Source of the DNA: an uncultured Oscillospiraceae bacterium | GTDB lineage: Bacteria > Bacillota > Clostridia > Oscillospirales > Ruminococcaceae | Assembly (NCBI GenBank): GCA_934448295.1 | Contig: CAKSEY010000005.1 | Location: 1 to 64,000, forward strand | DNA length: 64,000 nucleotides | Direction: 5' to 3' | In this document: positions 48,455 through 56,777 of the stretch, one piece after another | Numbering within the stretch: position 1 is the first letter of the stretch | Layout: the number at the start of each line of letters is the position of its first letter | Notes under the pieces: model-generated | Told to the model about the DNA's origin: nothing | The model's input: the letters and a program-made list of their open reading frames with translations, nothing else | The model's database searches: none | Made by a program: the position numbers and the translations under genes

Positions 48455-49246
48455 TTACCTCTTCCTGTCGGACTGAATCAGCCTGCGGATAGCTCCCACC
48501 GCGCACTTTATAGCGCGCTCGCTGCTCTCGCACCGCTTGTCCGGGAGACCCGCGTTCGTGCGCTCAACATTCCACAGAGCCGTCAGAACTGCTCCCGCCC
48601 TTGCCCCGCGCAGAATGGCAACGGAGAATATCGCCGCCGCTTCCATCTCGGAGGTAAGACAGCCGCATTTGAGGTAGCCCTCCCACGCGCCGCACAGCTT
48701 CGCGGAAACGGCAGTGTTACTGGGGTCTATCTCGCCGTAGAAATTGTCCTTGGAATGAACCACTCCAACGTGGCAGCGGTTTCCGTCCTCGTCCGTGGAA
48801 AGTTCGTCGCCGGAGGCTTTCAGCGCGCTGACTACCTCGAAATCCGCAACGGCGGGGTAGTCGTCCGGGATATATTCATGGCTGGTGCCCTCGCTGCGGA
48901 CTGCCGCGCTGGCGACAAGCAGGTCGCCGCCTACCACCTTGAGGTTTATCCCGCCGCTGGTGCCAACGCGGATAAACGTGTCAGCGCCGCACTTTATCAG
49001 CTCCTCCACCGCTATCGCTGCAGAGGGGCCGCCTATCCCCGTGGAGCACACGCTGACCTTCTCGCCGTCAAGATACCCGGTGTATACGGTGTACTCGCGG
49101 TTGCTGGCTATCAGCTTCGCGCCGTCCAGCTTTTCGGCTATCTTAGGCACCCTGCCCGGGTCGCCGGGAAGTATGACATACCTGCCGATATCGCCTTTCC
49201 TGGTTCTCAGGTGGAACATGATCTCATCAGAAATAATGCTTTCCAT
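48455..49246 (-). CDS. Nucleoside phosphorylase, uridine phosphorylase-like
   Basis: 263 residues. NP-I fold: VILPGDPGRVPKIA near residue 23, the phosphate-binding opening of uridine phosphorylase; YTGYLDGEKVSVCSTGIGGPSAAI; FIRVGTSGGI; and TSEMEAAAIF, where the Glu-Met-Glu pair binds ribose. It splits uridine with phosphate to uracil and ribose 1-phosphate. AGGAGGAAG precedes ATG 49246. The phosphatase gene follows directly. It adds a pyrimidine-salvage step to the pyr operon at the right end of the window. Confidence 0.9.
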   Translation of the reverse strand: MESIISDEIMFHLRTRKGDIGRYVILPGDPGRVPKIAEKLDGAKLIASNREYTVYTGYLDGEKVSVCSTGIGGPSAAIAVEELIKCGADTFIRVGTSGGINLKVVGGDLLVASAAVRSEGTSHEYIPDDYPAVADFEVVSALKASGDELSTDEDGNRCHVGVVHSKDNFYGEIDPSNTAVSAKLCGAWEGYLKCGCLTSEMEAAAIFSVAILRGARAGAVLTALWNVERTNAGLPDKRCESSERAIKCAVGAIRRLIQSDRKR

Positions 49247-49258
49247 AGCGCTTCCTCC

Positions 49259-49777
49259 TTACTCGTCATCATCATGGCTGAGGATAGAGGGCGCCTGCGC
49301 TTTCGCCTCCGCCGCCTTTCTGTCAAGCCACTTCGGGATATTTATGAGCATTGCAATGACCACCGCAAGCACGGTGAGCGCAATGCAGGGCATATAAAGC
49401 GTTGTGGGACCTACGCTCAGCTCCGGGTCTGCGGCGTTCGTCACGAACAGGTAGTAGGTCACAAGGGAGCCCACCGCCGCCGCGCAGTCGATAATCGCCG
49501 CTATCCTGGAATGTCCCAGCATTACCACAAACGTACCTATTATATATATGCAGGAGCTTATCAGCCAGGTAAGTATCGCGGGATTCCCGGTGATACTGGG
49601 GTCGTACTCCCCTATCCAGATACAGATAGGGCCCAGGATACCGAAACACAGCGCGCCGATGGAAGTCCCTATCAGCATGAGTATTTTCAGCACTATGACG
49701 GCGTACTTCGCCGCGCCCTCTCCCTGGTCGGGGACGAAGAATATGAATTCCCCGCCCTTTTTCTTTTTCTTGCTCAT
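49259..49777 (-). CDS. Four-helix membrane protein of unknown function
   Basis: 172 residues. Basic N-terminus (MSKKKKKGGE), then four hydrophobic helices at about 25-52, 67-88, 92-112 and 127-146, and an acidic, Ala-rich cytoplasmic tail ending DDDE. No catalytic motif is seen and the family is not recognised. It starts one base after the DUF624 gene stop and ends 12 bp before the uridine phosphorylase start, so it is part of the same minus-strand run. Partner of the DUF624 protein is a reasonable guess. Confidence 0.7.
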   Translation of the reverse strand: MSKKKKKGGEFIFFVPDQGEGAAKYAVIVLKILMLIGTSIGALCFGILGPICIWIGEYDPSITGNPAILTWLISSCIYIIGTFVVMLGHSRIAAIIDCAAAVGSLVTYYLFVTNAADPELSVGPTTLYMPCIALTVLAVVIAMLINIPKWLDRKAAEAKAQAPSILSHDDDE

Positions 49778-49778
49778 A

Positions 49779-50597
49779 TCACTTTATGACCTTTCCGCCC
49801 CTGTCCTGCTTTTTCAGCTTCATGGGAGCCTCCTCGCCGCCTCTGTCCTCGAACAGGACTTCCTCGTCGTCATCGTCATAGTCCGGTATCTCCGGGTTGG
49901 TAAGACCCTGCTGCTCATAGAACGGGTTGATTATGAACTTCTGGATAGCCGGGTAGCTGTTGAACATCGCCAGGAAAGATATCCATGCCAGCGGGAACAG
50001 CGGCATCAGCAGGAGCACCGGCAGGCAGAACATGCACAGCGCGATGTACACAAGGATAACCGCCAGGGTGATAAGGTTGCCCTTGAGGTTCACGAACGCC
50101 AGTATCAGGGAGTTGCGGAGTATCTGCGGCAGCTTTAGGTTCAGCGCCACAATCTGCGGGAAGATGTAGAAGTTCATCAGCAGAACAACTATCTCCACGG
50201 CCATGATGAGCGCGTAGAACAGCCAGTAGGGTTTGTCGTTCTGGTCGATCACCGTGCTGAAAAAGAAGAAGCTGAACACCGCTATGCAGATACACCATAC
50301 ATCGAATACGCCGATACCGACGGACTGCCAGAAATTCTTCTTGAACGCTTTCCAGAATTCATGGAACACGAACTGCGGTCTTTCAAGGTAGATATTCCGC
50401 ATGAGGTGCGTCATAGCCGCCGTTGCCGGGCCGAAGGTCACCACCGGAATACAGAACAGGAAGTATATCAGGTTTATCTTGAAGAACGTCCAGAATTTGT
50501 TAGTGAACATCTCCCAGAAACGGAAGAACGGCTTCTTCTGCTTTCCGTGCTTTGCTACGCCGGAGCCGGCGACATTGTTGTTGTAGAACAGACCCAT
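49779..50597 (-). CDS. DUF624/YesL-like membrane protein
   Basis: 272 residues. Cytoplasmic N-terminus, then KFWTFFKINLIYFLFCIPVVTFGPATAAM, the DUF624 hallmark (helix, P-x-x-T-x-G-P-A-x-x-A motif), followed by four more helices and a charged tail. Bacillus YesL lies with rhamnogalacturonan-uptake genes, and many DUF624 genes accompany CUT1 sugar transporters, but none is adjacent here. It is followed directly by the four-helix protein gene. Function unknown. Confidence 0.85.
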   Translation of the reverse strand: MGLFYNNNVAGSGVAKHGKQKKPFFRFWEMFTNKFWTFFKINLIYFLFCIPVVTFGPATAAMTHLMRNIYLERPQFVFHEFWKAFKKNFWQSVGIGVFDVWCICIAVFSFFFFSTVIDQNDKPYWLFYALIMAVEIVVLLMNFYIFPQIVALNLKLPQILRNSLILAFVNLKGNLITLAVILVYIALCMFCLPVLLLMPLFPLAWISFLAMFNSYPAIQKFIINPFYEQQGLTNPEIPDYDDDDEEVLFEDRGGEEAPMKLKKQDRGGKVIK

Positions 50598-50630
50598 AAG
50601 TATCCTTTCATGCGCTTAATTGTGCTTAAT

Positions 50631-50738
50631 TTAATATAGTACAGACTGAACGATTATTCCGATTATCATAGCCACAGCCAGAACCAGTGCGACTACCCGG
50701 AAAACACGCATCATACGCTGTCTTTTCTTTTCGTCCAT
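50631..50738 (-). CDS. Tiny single-pass membrane protein (35 aa)
   Basis: ATG 50738 follows AAAGGAGATAAC, a near-ideal site. Residues 1-13 are basic (DEKKRQRMMRVFR), then a helix VVALVLAVAMIIGIIV and a short end. Size and layout recall Prli42/DUF4044-type stress-associated microproteins, but similarity is too slight to name it. It lies between the CotH-like gene and the DUF624 gene, on the same strand. Confidence 0.6.
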   Translation of the reverse strand: MDEKKRQRMMRVFRVVALVLAVAMIIGIIVQSVLY

Positions 50739-50754
50739 GTTATCTCCTTTGCCG

Positions 50755-53103
50755 TCAGCCCTTGGGGACCTCGCGGTAGGAACCGTAGTCCTGGAGAGCG
50801 TATACATTTCCGTCCGCTATGCCGGGTATCTCAACGCTGCGCAGGATATTCCCGCCGGAATCAGACAGAACAAGGGTCTCGCCCTTTTTCAGGCTGAAGC
50901 TGCACTGGAGCTGATGTAACGCCTCCTGCGACTTGTTGTTGTCGGTGACTATCAGCAGCGTGCCGCCTGCGGGTATCGTCTGCGCCGGGAGCGCCCAGCG
51001 CTGTAAGTTCTCCGGCTTGTCCGTGAGGTACAGCCCCGAGGTGGAGACCGGCACCGTGTTCGGGTTTGAAAGCACTATGTAGCCGGCTTTCTTCCGGGTG
51101 CATATCTCCTGTATCTGTATCGGGGAGTCCATGGTCTGCGCCTGCTCTGTGGTGATCTTCGCAGTTACCCTGCCCTCCTCGTCAGCCATTTCTGCGGATA
51201 TGGTGAGCTCCGGCTCGGTATACTGCTGTCCGTTTATCTCCCAGCAGACGAACTGCCAGCCGTCCGCCATTTCAGCGGAAAGCTTCACGCTGACCTCCTT
51301 ATCGTAGGTCGCCCACAACGAACCGCGCCCTTTCTTTGTCTGGGAGCTGAGCGTTGTCACGGCGCCCCTTGCGGAGCTTACCGACACGGAGTATTCCTCG
51401 CCGCTCCACTCGAACAGCTTTCGCATATCGCCGAACACCACGCGCTTTCTCACCTTGGCGAACTTGCGTATCTGCTCGCGGCTGTCCGCGAAGGTGCCGG
51501 GATTCGCCCAGTCGGAGGTGTATCCGTGCTCCAGCGCGTACATCTGCTCGGCGTCGCTCTTTTCGCACAGCTCGTCCAGGGTCTCGTTGATGTGGTTTTC
51601 CTCAAAGGCATATGCGGTCAGGTCGGACATTATCGCCGCGTATTTCTGCCGCATATCCTCGCGTTTCATCAGGGCTATCATAGCCTTGCTTTCGCCGCTC
51701 ATGTGGGTGCCTTCAAGCAGGTCTTTCAGCGTGTTCAGCCGTGGGTTCTCGCCGTAGAGGCTCCACGCAAACTCCGCGTCAAAGAACATGAACCGCCAGC
51801 GCCCGTCACGGAAGCCCTCGGCTTCCTCGCCCTCGGAGGGGTAATACCGGAACGCCTTGTAGTTGTTCCCCGGCCAGTCCTTGTTGGAAATGAATATCTG
51901 CATACAATAGTACTGCATGAGATTATCTATATCCACCAGGTCGCAGAACTCCCCGAAAACCTTGTCGTCCGTCAGGTCCCTGTCGTAGTATTCCAGCACC
52001 TTGGCGTAGTCCGCAAGGGCTCTTTCGCTGCCCTCGTCCGCGTCCTCGGTGTTGCTCACTATCTCGTAGTTTTCCTTGTTCCCGCCGAACTGGGTCGCAA
52101 GGTAGTCCTCGTTGAAATTCTCGTGGAGCCACGCAAACCCGTAGTACTCCCCGTTCAGGAACACCGCCGCCGGGGTGGTGTGCTGGGTCACGGGATAGCC
52201 GTAGTCCTGCGCCAGCTTCTGGGAAAGCTCGTCCCGCACGCCGGCGAATTCCCGGTCGTTTGCGCCGTTTCTCAGCACCAGCCGGTCGTATTCCGTCACC
52301 GGAACTCCGTCCGCGTTTTCCTCCCCGGGGAAGAAAGCGTACTTGAACTTTCCGTTATCCGGGTCGTAGTCCTTGCGCGCGATAAGCCTCAGCGACTTCT
52401 GGTCGGGCACCCTGGAATATCCGCCGGAGAGCCTTACTCCCGCCGCCTGGTCTATGACCTTATCGCCGTCGCTCTCGAACACCTCAACGTAGATGGGGCG
52501 CTCCCACTCCCGCCCGGTCTGGAAGTAGTTGCCCGGGGCGGTGTAGGGTATCTCCTCGCCGGGGTGCTCCGCAACGTAATCGTCATATATCTTGCCGGGG
52601 ACTGCGATCCCGTACTCATAATCGTAGAGGTTGTACGGGTCGGTGCTCAGCACGAAAATCAGCGTTTCACTGCCGAAGCGCTCATTTACGTCCTGCCCGA
52701 CAACATAGCTGACCGTATGTATACTGCCGACTGTGCCGTCGGCGCTCACTGCCGCCGCCTTTATGGTGGAGGCTCTGACCTCCGTCGTGGAGTTTATCTC
52801 GATAGGCTGGGAGTACAGCTCGCCAACGCCGTTTCCGGGGTCGGAGCCGTCCGTGGTGAACCATATGTCGCCGTCTGCGGAAAGCTCCACCGAGATATTC
52901 TCGGAATAAAACCCGGATGGCACCGAGAAGCTCACCTCGTCGGACCATTTCACGGCGGAAAGCGGCTTTTCAGTGAACGACAGCTCGCCGTCCTCCGCCT
53001 GGGAAGCGTCAACGCGGTACTCCTGCGGCGGATGAAGCGTGTATATCACTGCGGCTATCGCCCCCAGCGCAAGAACGCCGGCAAGAATAAGGATTCGTTT
53101 CAT
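50755..53103 (-). CDS. CotH-kinase-like extracellular protein with lamin-tail domain
   Basis: 782 residues. An N-terminal helix (4-20) anchors or exports it. A beta-sandwich at about 55-130 has the chitobiase-like FN3_7 signature (WFTTDGSDP). The CotH domain spans about 145-540: VRLSGGYSRVPDQKSLRLIARKDYD, RLVLRNGANDREF, GFAWLHENFNEDYLATQFGG (quoted in parts) and WRFMFFDAEFAW with the metal-binding Asp. A lamin-tail-like domain ends it (about 665-775: GYIVLSNPNTVPVSTSGLYLTD). CotH proteins are atypical secreted kinases known from spore coats and cellulosomes. No dockerin is seen. Substrate unknown. Confidence 0.85.
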   Translation of the reverse strand: MKRILILAGVLALGAIAAVIYTLHPPQEYRVDASQAEDGELSFTEKPLSAVKWSDEVSFSVPSGFYSENISVELSADGDIWFTTDGSDPGNGVGELYSQPIEINSTTEVRASTIKAAAVSADGTVGSIHTVSYVVGQDVNERFGSETLIFVLSTDPYNLYDYEYGIAVPGKIYDDYVAEHPGEEIPYTAPGNYFQTGREWERPIYVEVFESDGDKVIDQAAGVRLSGGYSRVPDQKSLRLIARKDYDPDNGKFKYAFFPGEENADGVPVTEYDRLVLRNGANDREFAGVRDELSQKLAQDYGYPVTQHTTPAAVFLNGEYYGFAWLHENFNEDYLATQFGGNKENYEIVSNTEDADEGSERALADYAKVLEYYDRDLTDDKVFGEFCDLVDIDNLMQYYCMQIFISNKDWPGNNYKAFRYYPSEGEEAEGFRDGRWRFMFFDAEFAWSLYGENPRLNTLKDLLEGTHMSGESKAMIALMKREDMRQKYAAIMSDLTAYAFEENHINETLDELCEKSDAEQMYALEHGYTSDWANPGTFADSREQIRKFAKVRKRVVFGDMRKLFEWSGEEYSVSVSSARGAVTTLSSQTKKGRGSLWATYDKEVSVKLSAEMADGWQFVCWEINGQQYTEPELTISAEMADEEGRVTAKITTEQAQTMDSPIQIQEICTRKKAGYIVLSNPNTVPVSTSGLYLTDKPENLQRWALPAQTIPAGGTLLIVTDNNKSQEALHQLQCSFSLKKGETLVLSDSGGNILRSVEIPGIADGNVYALQDYGSYREVPKG

Positions 53104-53115
53104 ACAATCTCCAAA

Positions 53116-53559
53116 TTATTTCTTTTCCAGATCCGCGATATCCTTTTCGGCTTCCGCCTGTATCTTCGCGTAGACCTCCGGCATCGCCTTCATGAAATTA
53201 AGCGGCCTGAAGGTCCTGGAATCCACGAAAGCGTGGGCGCTTGTGCCCTCCGTCAGGATATCCGGGCTTCCCTTGCGGCGGCAGACGTAATAGAACTCCA
53301 CCCGCGCCGGAGAAAACCTTGTGATATAGCTGGTTATCTCAAGGTCGTCGTCGTAATGCGACGGCAGCCTGTATTTGCAGGATATCCCGGTGACGGGGAT
53401 CATTACGCCCGCCTTTTCCATGTCGGAATAGCGTATCGCCGCATTCTTTATATATTCCGTGCGCGCCTGCTCGAACCACACCGGATATACCGCGTGGTGC
53501 GCGACTCCCATGCAGTCGGTTTCAGCGTAGCGCACTGTTATTTCTGTTACATATGCCAT
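53116..53559 (-). CDS. Hotdog-fold acyl-CoA thioesterase
   Basis: 147 residues from ATG 53559 (AAAGGCTG upstream). The 4HBT signature RYAETDCMGVAHHAVYPVWFE holds the catalytic Asp (YbgC/FcbC type). A hotdog fold of five strands follows. It hydrolyses acyl-CoA or acyl-ACP thioesters; the chain length cannot be read. It overlaps the region just after the SDR gene stop and precedes the CotH-like gene by 12 bp, all on one strand. Confidence 0.9.
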   Translation of the reverse strand: MAYVTEITVRYAETDCMGVAHHAVYPVWFEQARTEYIKNAAIRYSDMEKAGVMIPVTGISCKYRLPSHYDDDLEITSYITRFSPARVEFYYVCRRKGSPDILTEGTSAHAFVDSRTFRPLNFMKAMPEVYAKIQAEAEKDIADLEKK

Positions 53560-53560
53560 G

Positions 53561-54328
53561 TTACAGCCTTTCCCGGCGGCTCTGTATAAGCCTTGCGCCG
53601 TACGCAAGCATAAAATCCGGAACCAGCTTCCCGAGGTATATCCCCGCCTTCATCACCGGCGAGGGAACTATGGTGAGCTGCCCCGCGAACATCTGGCGCA
53701 CCGCATATTCCGCGACATATTCGCTGGACTGCGGCGGCACTGAGAAATTCACCCGCGCCTTGTCCATGAACTCGGTCTTTACCGGCCCCGGGCAGAGCAT
53801 GGAAACATTAACGTGGCTGTGGTCTGCGCGCAGCTCCTCGTGGACTGCCTGGGTCATGCGGACAACGTAAGCCTTGCTTGCGTAATAGGACGAGAAGCAG
53901 GGTCCCGGGAAGAATCCCGCGCTGCTGGCGGTATTCAGGATATAGCCGTAATCGCGCTTCCTGAAATCCTGGAGGAACAGCTTGAACAGCGTGTGGAACG
54001 CCTTTACGTTCACGTCCAGCATATCAAGCTCGCGGTGGAGGTCGGCGTCGGTGAATTCCCCGAACACGCCGAAGCCCGCGTTGTTCACGAAAACGTCTAT
54101 GTTATACTTCTTCACCCGGCGGTGGAGCTCAATGCACTGCTTTGTGTCAGAGAGGTCGGCCGCGATAACGTGCACCTTTACGCCGTATTCCCTGATAAGC
54201 TCCGCTTTCAGCTCCCGGAGCCTGTCAACGCGGCGGGCGGTGATTATAAGGTTAAGTCCGTGCTTCGCCAGGGAGCGGGCGATGTCTCTGCCTATCCCGG
54301 AGCTTGCGCCGGTAACTGATGCTATCAT
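53561..54328 (-). CDS. Short-chain dehydrogenase/reductase
   Basis: 255 residues, classical SDR. Cofactor loop TGASSGIG (residues 6-13), ADL, NNAG, catalytic Ser in NTASSAG and YYASK with Tyr/Lys. TARR after strand 2 suggests NADP(H). The C-terminus (MLAYGARLIQSRRERL) is basic, as in the YqjQ/DltE-like SDR subgroup. Substrate unknown; the adjacent thioesterase hints at lipid metabolism. Start overlaps the DUF896 stop by 4 nt. Confidence 0.9.
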   Translation of the reverse strand: MIASVTGASSGIGRDIARSLAKHGLNLIITARRVDRLRELKAELIREYGVKVHVIAADLSDTKQCIELHRRVKKYNIDVFVNNAGFGVFGEFTDADLHRELDMLDVNVKAFHTLFKLFLQDFRKRDYGYILNTASSAGFFPGPCFSSYYASKAYVVRMTQAVHEELRADHSHVNVSMLCPGPVKTEFMDKARVNFSVPPQSSEYVAEYAVRQMFAGQLTIVPSPVMKAGIYLGKLVPDFMLAYGARLIQSRRERL

Positions 54329-54564
54329 TTCTTTTCCTCCGTATTCACGCCGGGGATCTTTACCTCGCCCTTGACCGCCTTTACAAGCGAACCGTCCGGC
54401 ATCTTATAGTACACCCTGTCCAGGTGCTGGGCGAGACCCTGCTTGAAGCCAGCGCGGTACTCGTCCCGGAGCGCCTGCTGCTCTGCCTTTTCTTCCTCAG
54501 TCAGACCCTCTGCGCGGTGCTTGCGCGCAAGGTGGTTTATTCTGTCTATCTTTTCCTTTTCCAA
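54325..54564 (-). CDS. DUF896 (YnzC-like) small protein
   Basis: 79 residues from TTG 54564 with AGGAG at 8 nt. The first half is the DUF896 helical hairpin: IDRINHLARKHRAEGLTEEEKAEQQALRDEYRAGF (quoted in part), close to Bacillus YnzC, an SOS-linked protein of unknown function. The second half (VYYKMPDGSLVKAV) is an extra not found in the shortest members. First gene of the unit DUF896-SDR-thioesterase-CotH. Confidence 0.88.
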   Translation of the reverse strand: MEKEKIDRINHLARKHRAEGLTEEEKAEQQALRDEYRAGFKQGLAQHLDRVYYKMPDGSLVKAVKGEVKIPGVNTEEKK

Positions 54565-54580
54565 AGTATCATCTCCTAAG

Positions 54581-56176
54581 TTATCCCTTATAACCCGGCT
54601 TCATGAATATGAACGGCGGGAGCGGAACTCCGTTTTCGCTATCGCGCAGCGGTATATCCTCGGTGTAATTCGTCCATAGGTAACGTACGCCGCAGGGGTA
54701 TTCAACGCCCTCGGCATGGATTATCTCGGTGCCCTCGCCGGCATTCCACAGCTCCTTGTCCGAGAGCACCGCAGCCGCCGGGTGCCACTCGCCGTCTGAG
54801 TCCATCAGCTCAAAGCCGGAAACCTGCTCCGCGTCGTCCTTTACTTCCAGGCAAAGCCCGGTGGAAACGAACACGTCAACGCTGTCGGTGTTCCAGCAAA
54901 CCTCGTATGGCTCCGGGTTGAAGGTGGAATATCCGGTCTCGTCGCCGCCCTCGTCCGGGTCAACGAACTGCACCTGATAGTACACGTTTAGCGCCGCCAT
55001 GCAGAAGCGGTGCCCCGGGGTCTTCTTGTCCTTGGGGTGTATCTCGCTGAACTCGCCGCAGTCGGTGAGCACGGCAAGCGCCGTTGAAGCGGTGGTGCGG
55101 GCTGTCTTTGCCTGAGCCTCGCGGATAACGCACCAGTTCTTGAAATCCGGGTCGGCCTCCCACTTGTGCATGGGGAGCTGTCCTATAACGAAGAACAGCC
55201 CGTCGTCGTTCCAGTCGTCCCGCCAGTTGCATATCATCTGGTTAAGAAGCTTGTAGTACATAGCCGGGCGGTGGTCGTCGCTCTCGCCCTGATACCAGAT
55301 AACTCCGGTCATGGTGTAAGGGGCGATACGCTCTATCATGCTCTTGTGGAGCACTCCCGGTGACATGGGGTTCAGCGGTGAAGCCGGCCCCGGGTACTTA
55401 TTCTCGCCGCAGTATTCAAGGCAGCCGTCCCATGTGGGGTTCGGGGTGTTTGTATAGTATTCCGCGCTCTTGCGCTCCCATTCATTGTGATATGCCTGAT
55501 AGTCGAGGTACGCCTGCTTCAGCTCCTGCTCGGACTTCCCGGCGGTGGCTCTGTCGTAGTCCTCGAAGTAAACGGAGGTCTCGCCGTCCGCGTACTCGCG
55601 CTTCATCCATGCGCTGGCGGATGTCCCGCCCCAGTTGCAGCCGATCACTCCGACTATCATGCCGAGCTTCTCGGAAAGCTCCTTTGCGAAGTAGTAGCCC
55701 ACCGCGCTCCAGTACTGTGCGCTTTCCTTGTTGGAGAAATCGTTCCAGCCCATCTGCTTCTCGCTCTCAAAGAAGCTGTCGTCCGCGATGGACTTCTTCA
55801 TGGTGTAGTAGAAACGGACGTTCGGGGTGTCGTCATGCTCAAGGCTGTCCTTTCCGGTGGAGCAGTTGCGCAGCTCCAGTTCCATGTTGCTCTGACCTCC
55901 GGCAAGCCAGACCGCGCCGACTGCAACGTTCGTGAAGGTGCGGCTCTCCGCGCCGTCGGAAACCGTGAGCTCAACGCTGTCCTGCGCCGGCTGGGGCGGG
56001 AGCATCGCCAGCCATCTGCCATCCTTTACAACGGTGCTGACCTGCGCTGCCTCCTCGCCTGTAACGCTTACTGTTATTTTAGTTCCGTCAGTTCCCGTGC
56101 CGAAAACGCTTACGGGCTTCTGGAACTGGAGAACCATATTATCGCCGAATATCTGAGCTGTCTGGAAGTTCTTCAT
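54581..56176 (-). CDS. Sialate O-acetylesterase-like SGNH esterase
   Basis: 531 residues, no signal peptide. N-terminal beta domain (1-85), then the catalytic region: GGQSNM with the nucleophile Ser, a beta insertion, GVIGCNWGGTSASAW, GVIWYQGESD, and a late EIHPKDK with catalytic His. This is the sialate esterase/9-O-acetylesterase layout (DUF303), also used by acetylxylan esterases. Predicted to deacetylate imported sugars. RBS GAGGTAAT; its own promoter and a leader hairpin precede it. Confidence 0.88.
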   Translation of the reverse strand: MKNFQTAQIFGDNMVLQFQKPVSVFGTGTDGTKITVSVTGEEAAQVSTVVKDGRWLAMLPPQPAQDSVELTVSDGAESRTFTNVAVGAVWLAGGQSNMELELRNCSTGKDSLEHDDTPNVRFYYTMKKSIADDSFFESEKQMGWNDFSNKESAQYWSAVGYYFAKELSEKLGMIVGVIGCNWGGTSASAWMKREYADGETSVYFEDYDRATAGKSEQELKQAYLDYQAYHNEWERKSAEYYTNTPNPTWDGCLEYCGENKYPGPASPLNPMSPGVLHKSMIERIAPYTMTGVIWYQGESDDHRPAMYYKLLNQMICNWRDDWNDDGLFFVIGQLPMHKWEADPDFKNWCVIREAQAKTARTTASTALAVLTDCGEFSEIHPKDKKTPGHRFCMAALNVYYQVQFVDPDEGGDETGYSTFNPEPYEVCWNTDSVDVFVSTGLCLEVKDDAEQVSGFELMDSDGEWHPAAAVLSDKELWNAGEGTEIIHAEGVEYPCGVRYLWTNYTEDIPLRDSENGVPLPPFIFMKPGYKG

Positions 56177-56192
56177 ATAACGATTACCTCAT

Positions 56193-56230
56193 TAAACAAA
56201 ATAGGTGCAGGAATACACACTGCACCCTAT
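56193..56230 (-). promoter_or_regulatory. Leader hairpin with U-tract upstream of the esterase gene
   Basis: ATAGGTGCAG (56201-56210) pairs with CTGCACCCTAT (56220-56230, one bulge). On the minus strand it is followed by TTTTGTTT. It begins at the predicted transcription start of the esterase promoter. Either an attenuator for that gene or the terminator of ruvX. Confidence 0.65.
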
Positions 56231-56233
56231 TAT

Positions 56234-56262
56234 ATTTTACCTCTATTGCGCCCGATTGTCAA
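56234..56262 (-). promoter_or_regulatory. Promoter of the sialate-esterase-like gene
   Basis: Minus strand: consensus TTGACA (56257-56262), 17-bp spacer, TAAAAT (56234-56239). Confidence 0.75.
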
Positions 56263-56287
56263 GTGCCGGGGAATACTTTCACTGAAT

Positions 56288-56716
56288 TCACACATTATCC
56301 GGGTGATTCCTGCGGTATGCGAGGAAGCCCTCCAGGATAACCGCGGCGGCGGCTGAATCCAGCACCTCCCTGCGCTTCTTCCCACGCTTATTGACGTCGT
56401 TCATGTAGCCTATCGCGGTGACTGTGGAAGAACGCTCGTCCCACATCACCACGTCAACGCTGACAAGCTCCCTCAGGCGGTCGGCGAACAGCCTGCACTT
56501 CTCGGAGCGCGGTCCCTCCGTGCCGTTCATGTTGATGGGATTCCCGACTACTATCAGCTCCGCCCGGTTCTCTTTCGCAGCCTGGGCGGTCATTTCAAGG
56601 CACTTGTCGAAGTCCTTCATGTTTATCGTGTACAGCGGCGAGGCGAGGATCTCGCCCTTGTCGCACATCGCAAGCCCGGTGCGGCTGTCGCCGTAATCTA
56701 CTGCCATTATTTTCAT
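56288..56716 (-). CDS. ruvX: Holliday junction resolvase-like YqgF/RuvX
   Basis: 142 residues from ATG 56716 (CGGAGA upstream); the longer frame runs back through the carB terminator and is rejected. RNase H-like fold: MAVDYGDSRTGLAMCD with the first catalytic Asp, LIVVGNPINMNGTEGPRS, VVMWDERSSTVTA with the Asp-Glu pair, and a late LDSAAAAVILEGFL. YqgF acts in 16S rRNA 5' maturation and is annotated as a putative resolvase. It lies downstream of carB behind a terminator, with no promoter recognised, so read-through may feed it. Confidence 0.92.
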   Translation of the reverse strand: MKIMAVDYGDSRTGLAMCDKGEILASPLYTINMKDFDKCLEMTAQAAKENRAELIVVGNPINMNGTEGPRSEKCRLFADRLRELVSVDVVMWDERSSTVTAIGYMNDVNKRGKKRREVLDSAAAAVILEGFLAYRRNHPDNV

Positions 56717-56737
56717 GTGTTTTCTCCGTTCATAAAA

Positions 56738-56767
56738 CTTATGCCCAGCTGTTGCACTGGGCATAAG
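56738..56767 (-). terminator. Terminator of the pyr operon
   Basis: A perfect 11-bp stem: CTTATGCCCAG (56738-56748) with CTGGGCATAAG (56757-56767), followed on the minus strand by TTTTAT. Confidence 0.85.
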
Positions 56768-56777
56768 AACTGAATTT

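Noticed and set aside
51526..53589. Plus-strand open frame of 687 codons opposite the CotH-like gene
   Set aside because: Antisense shadow of a GC-rich gene; no RBS, and the opposite strand has clear domains.
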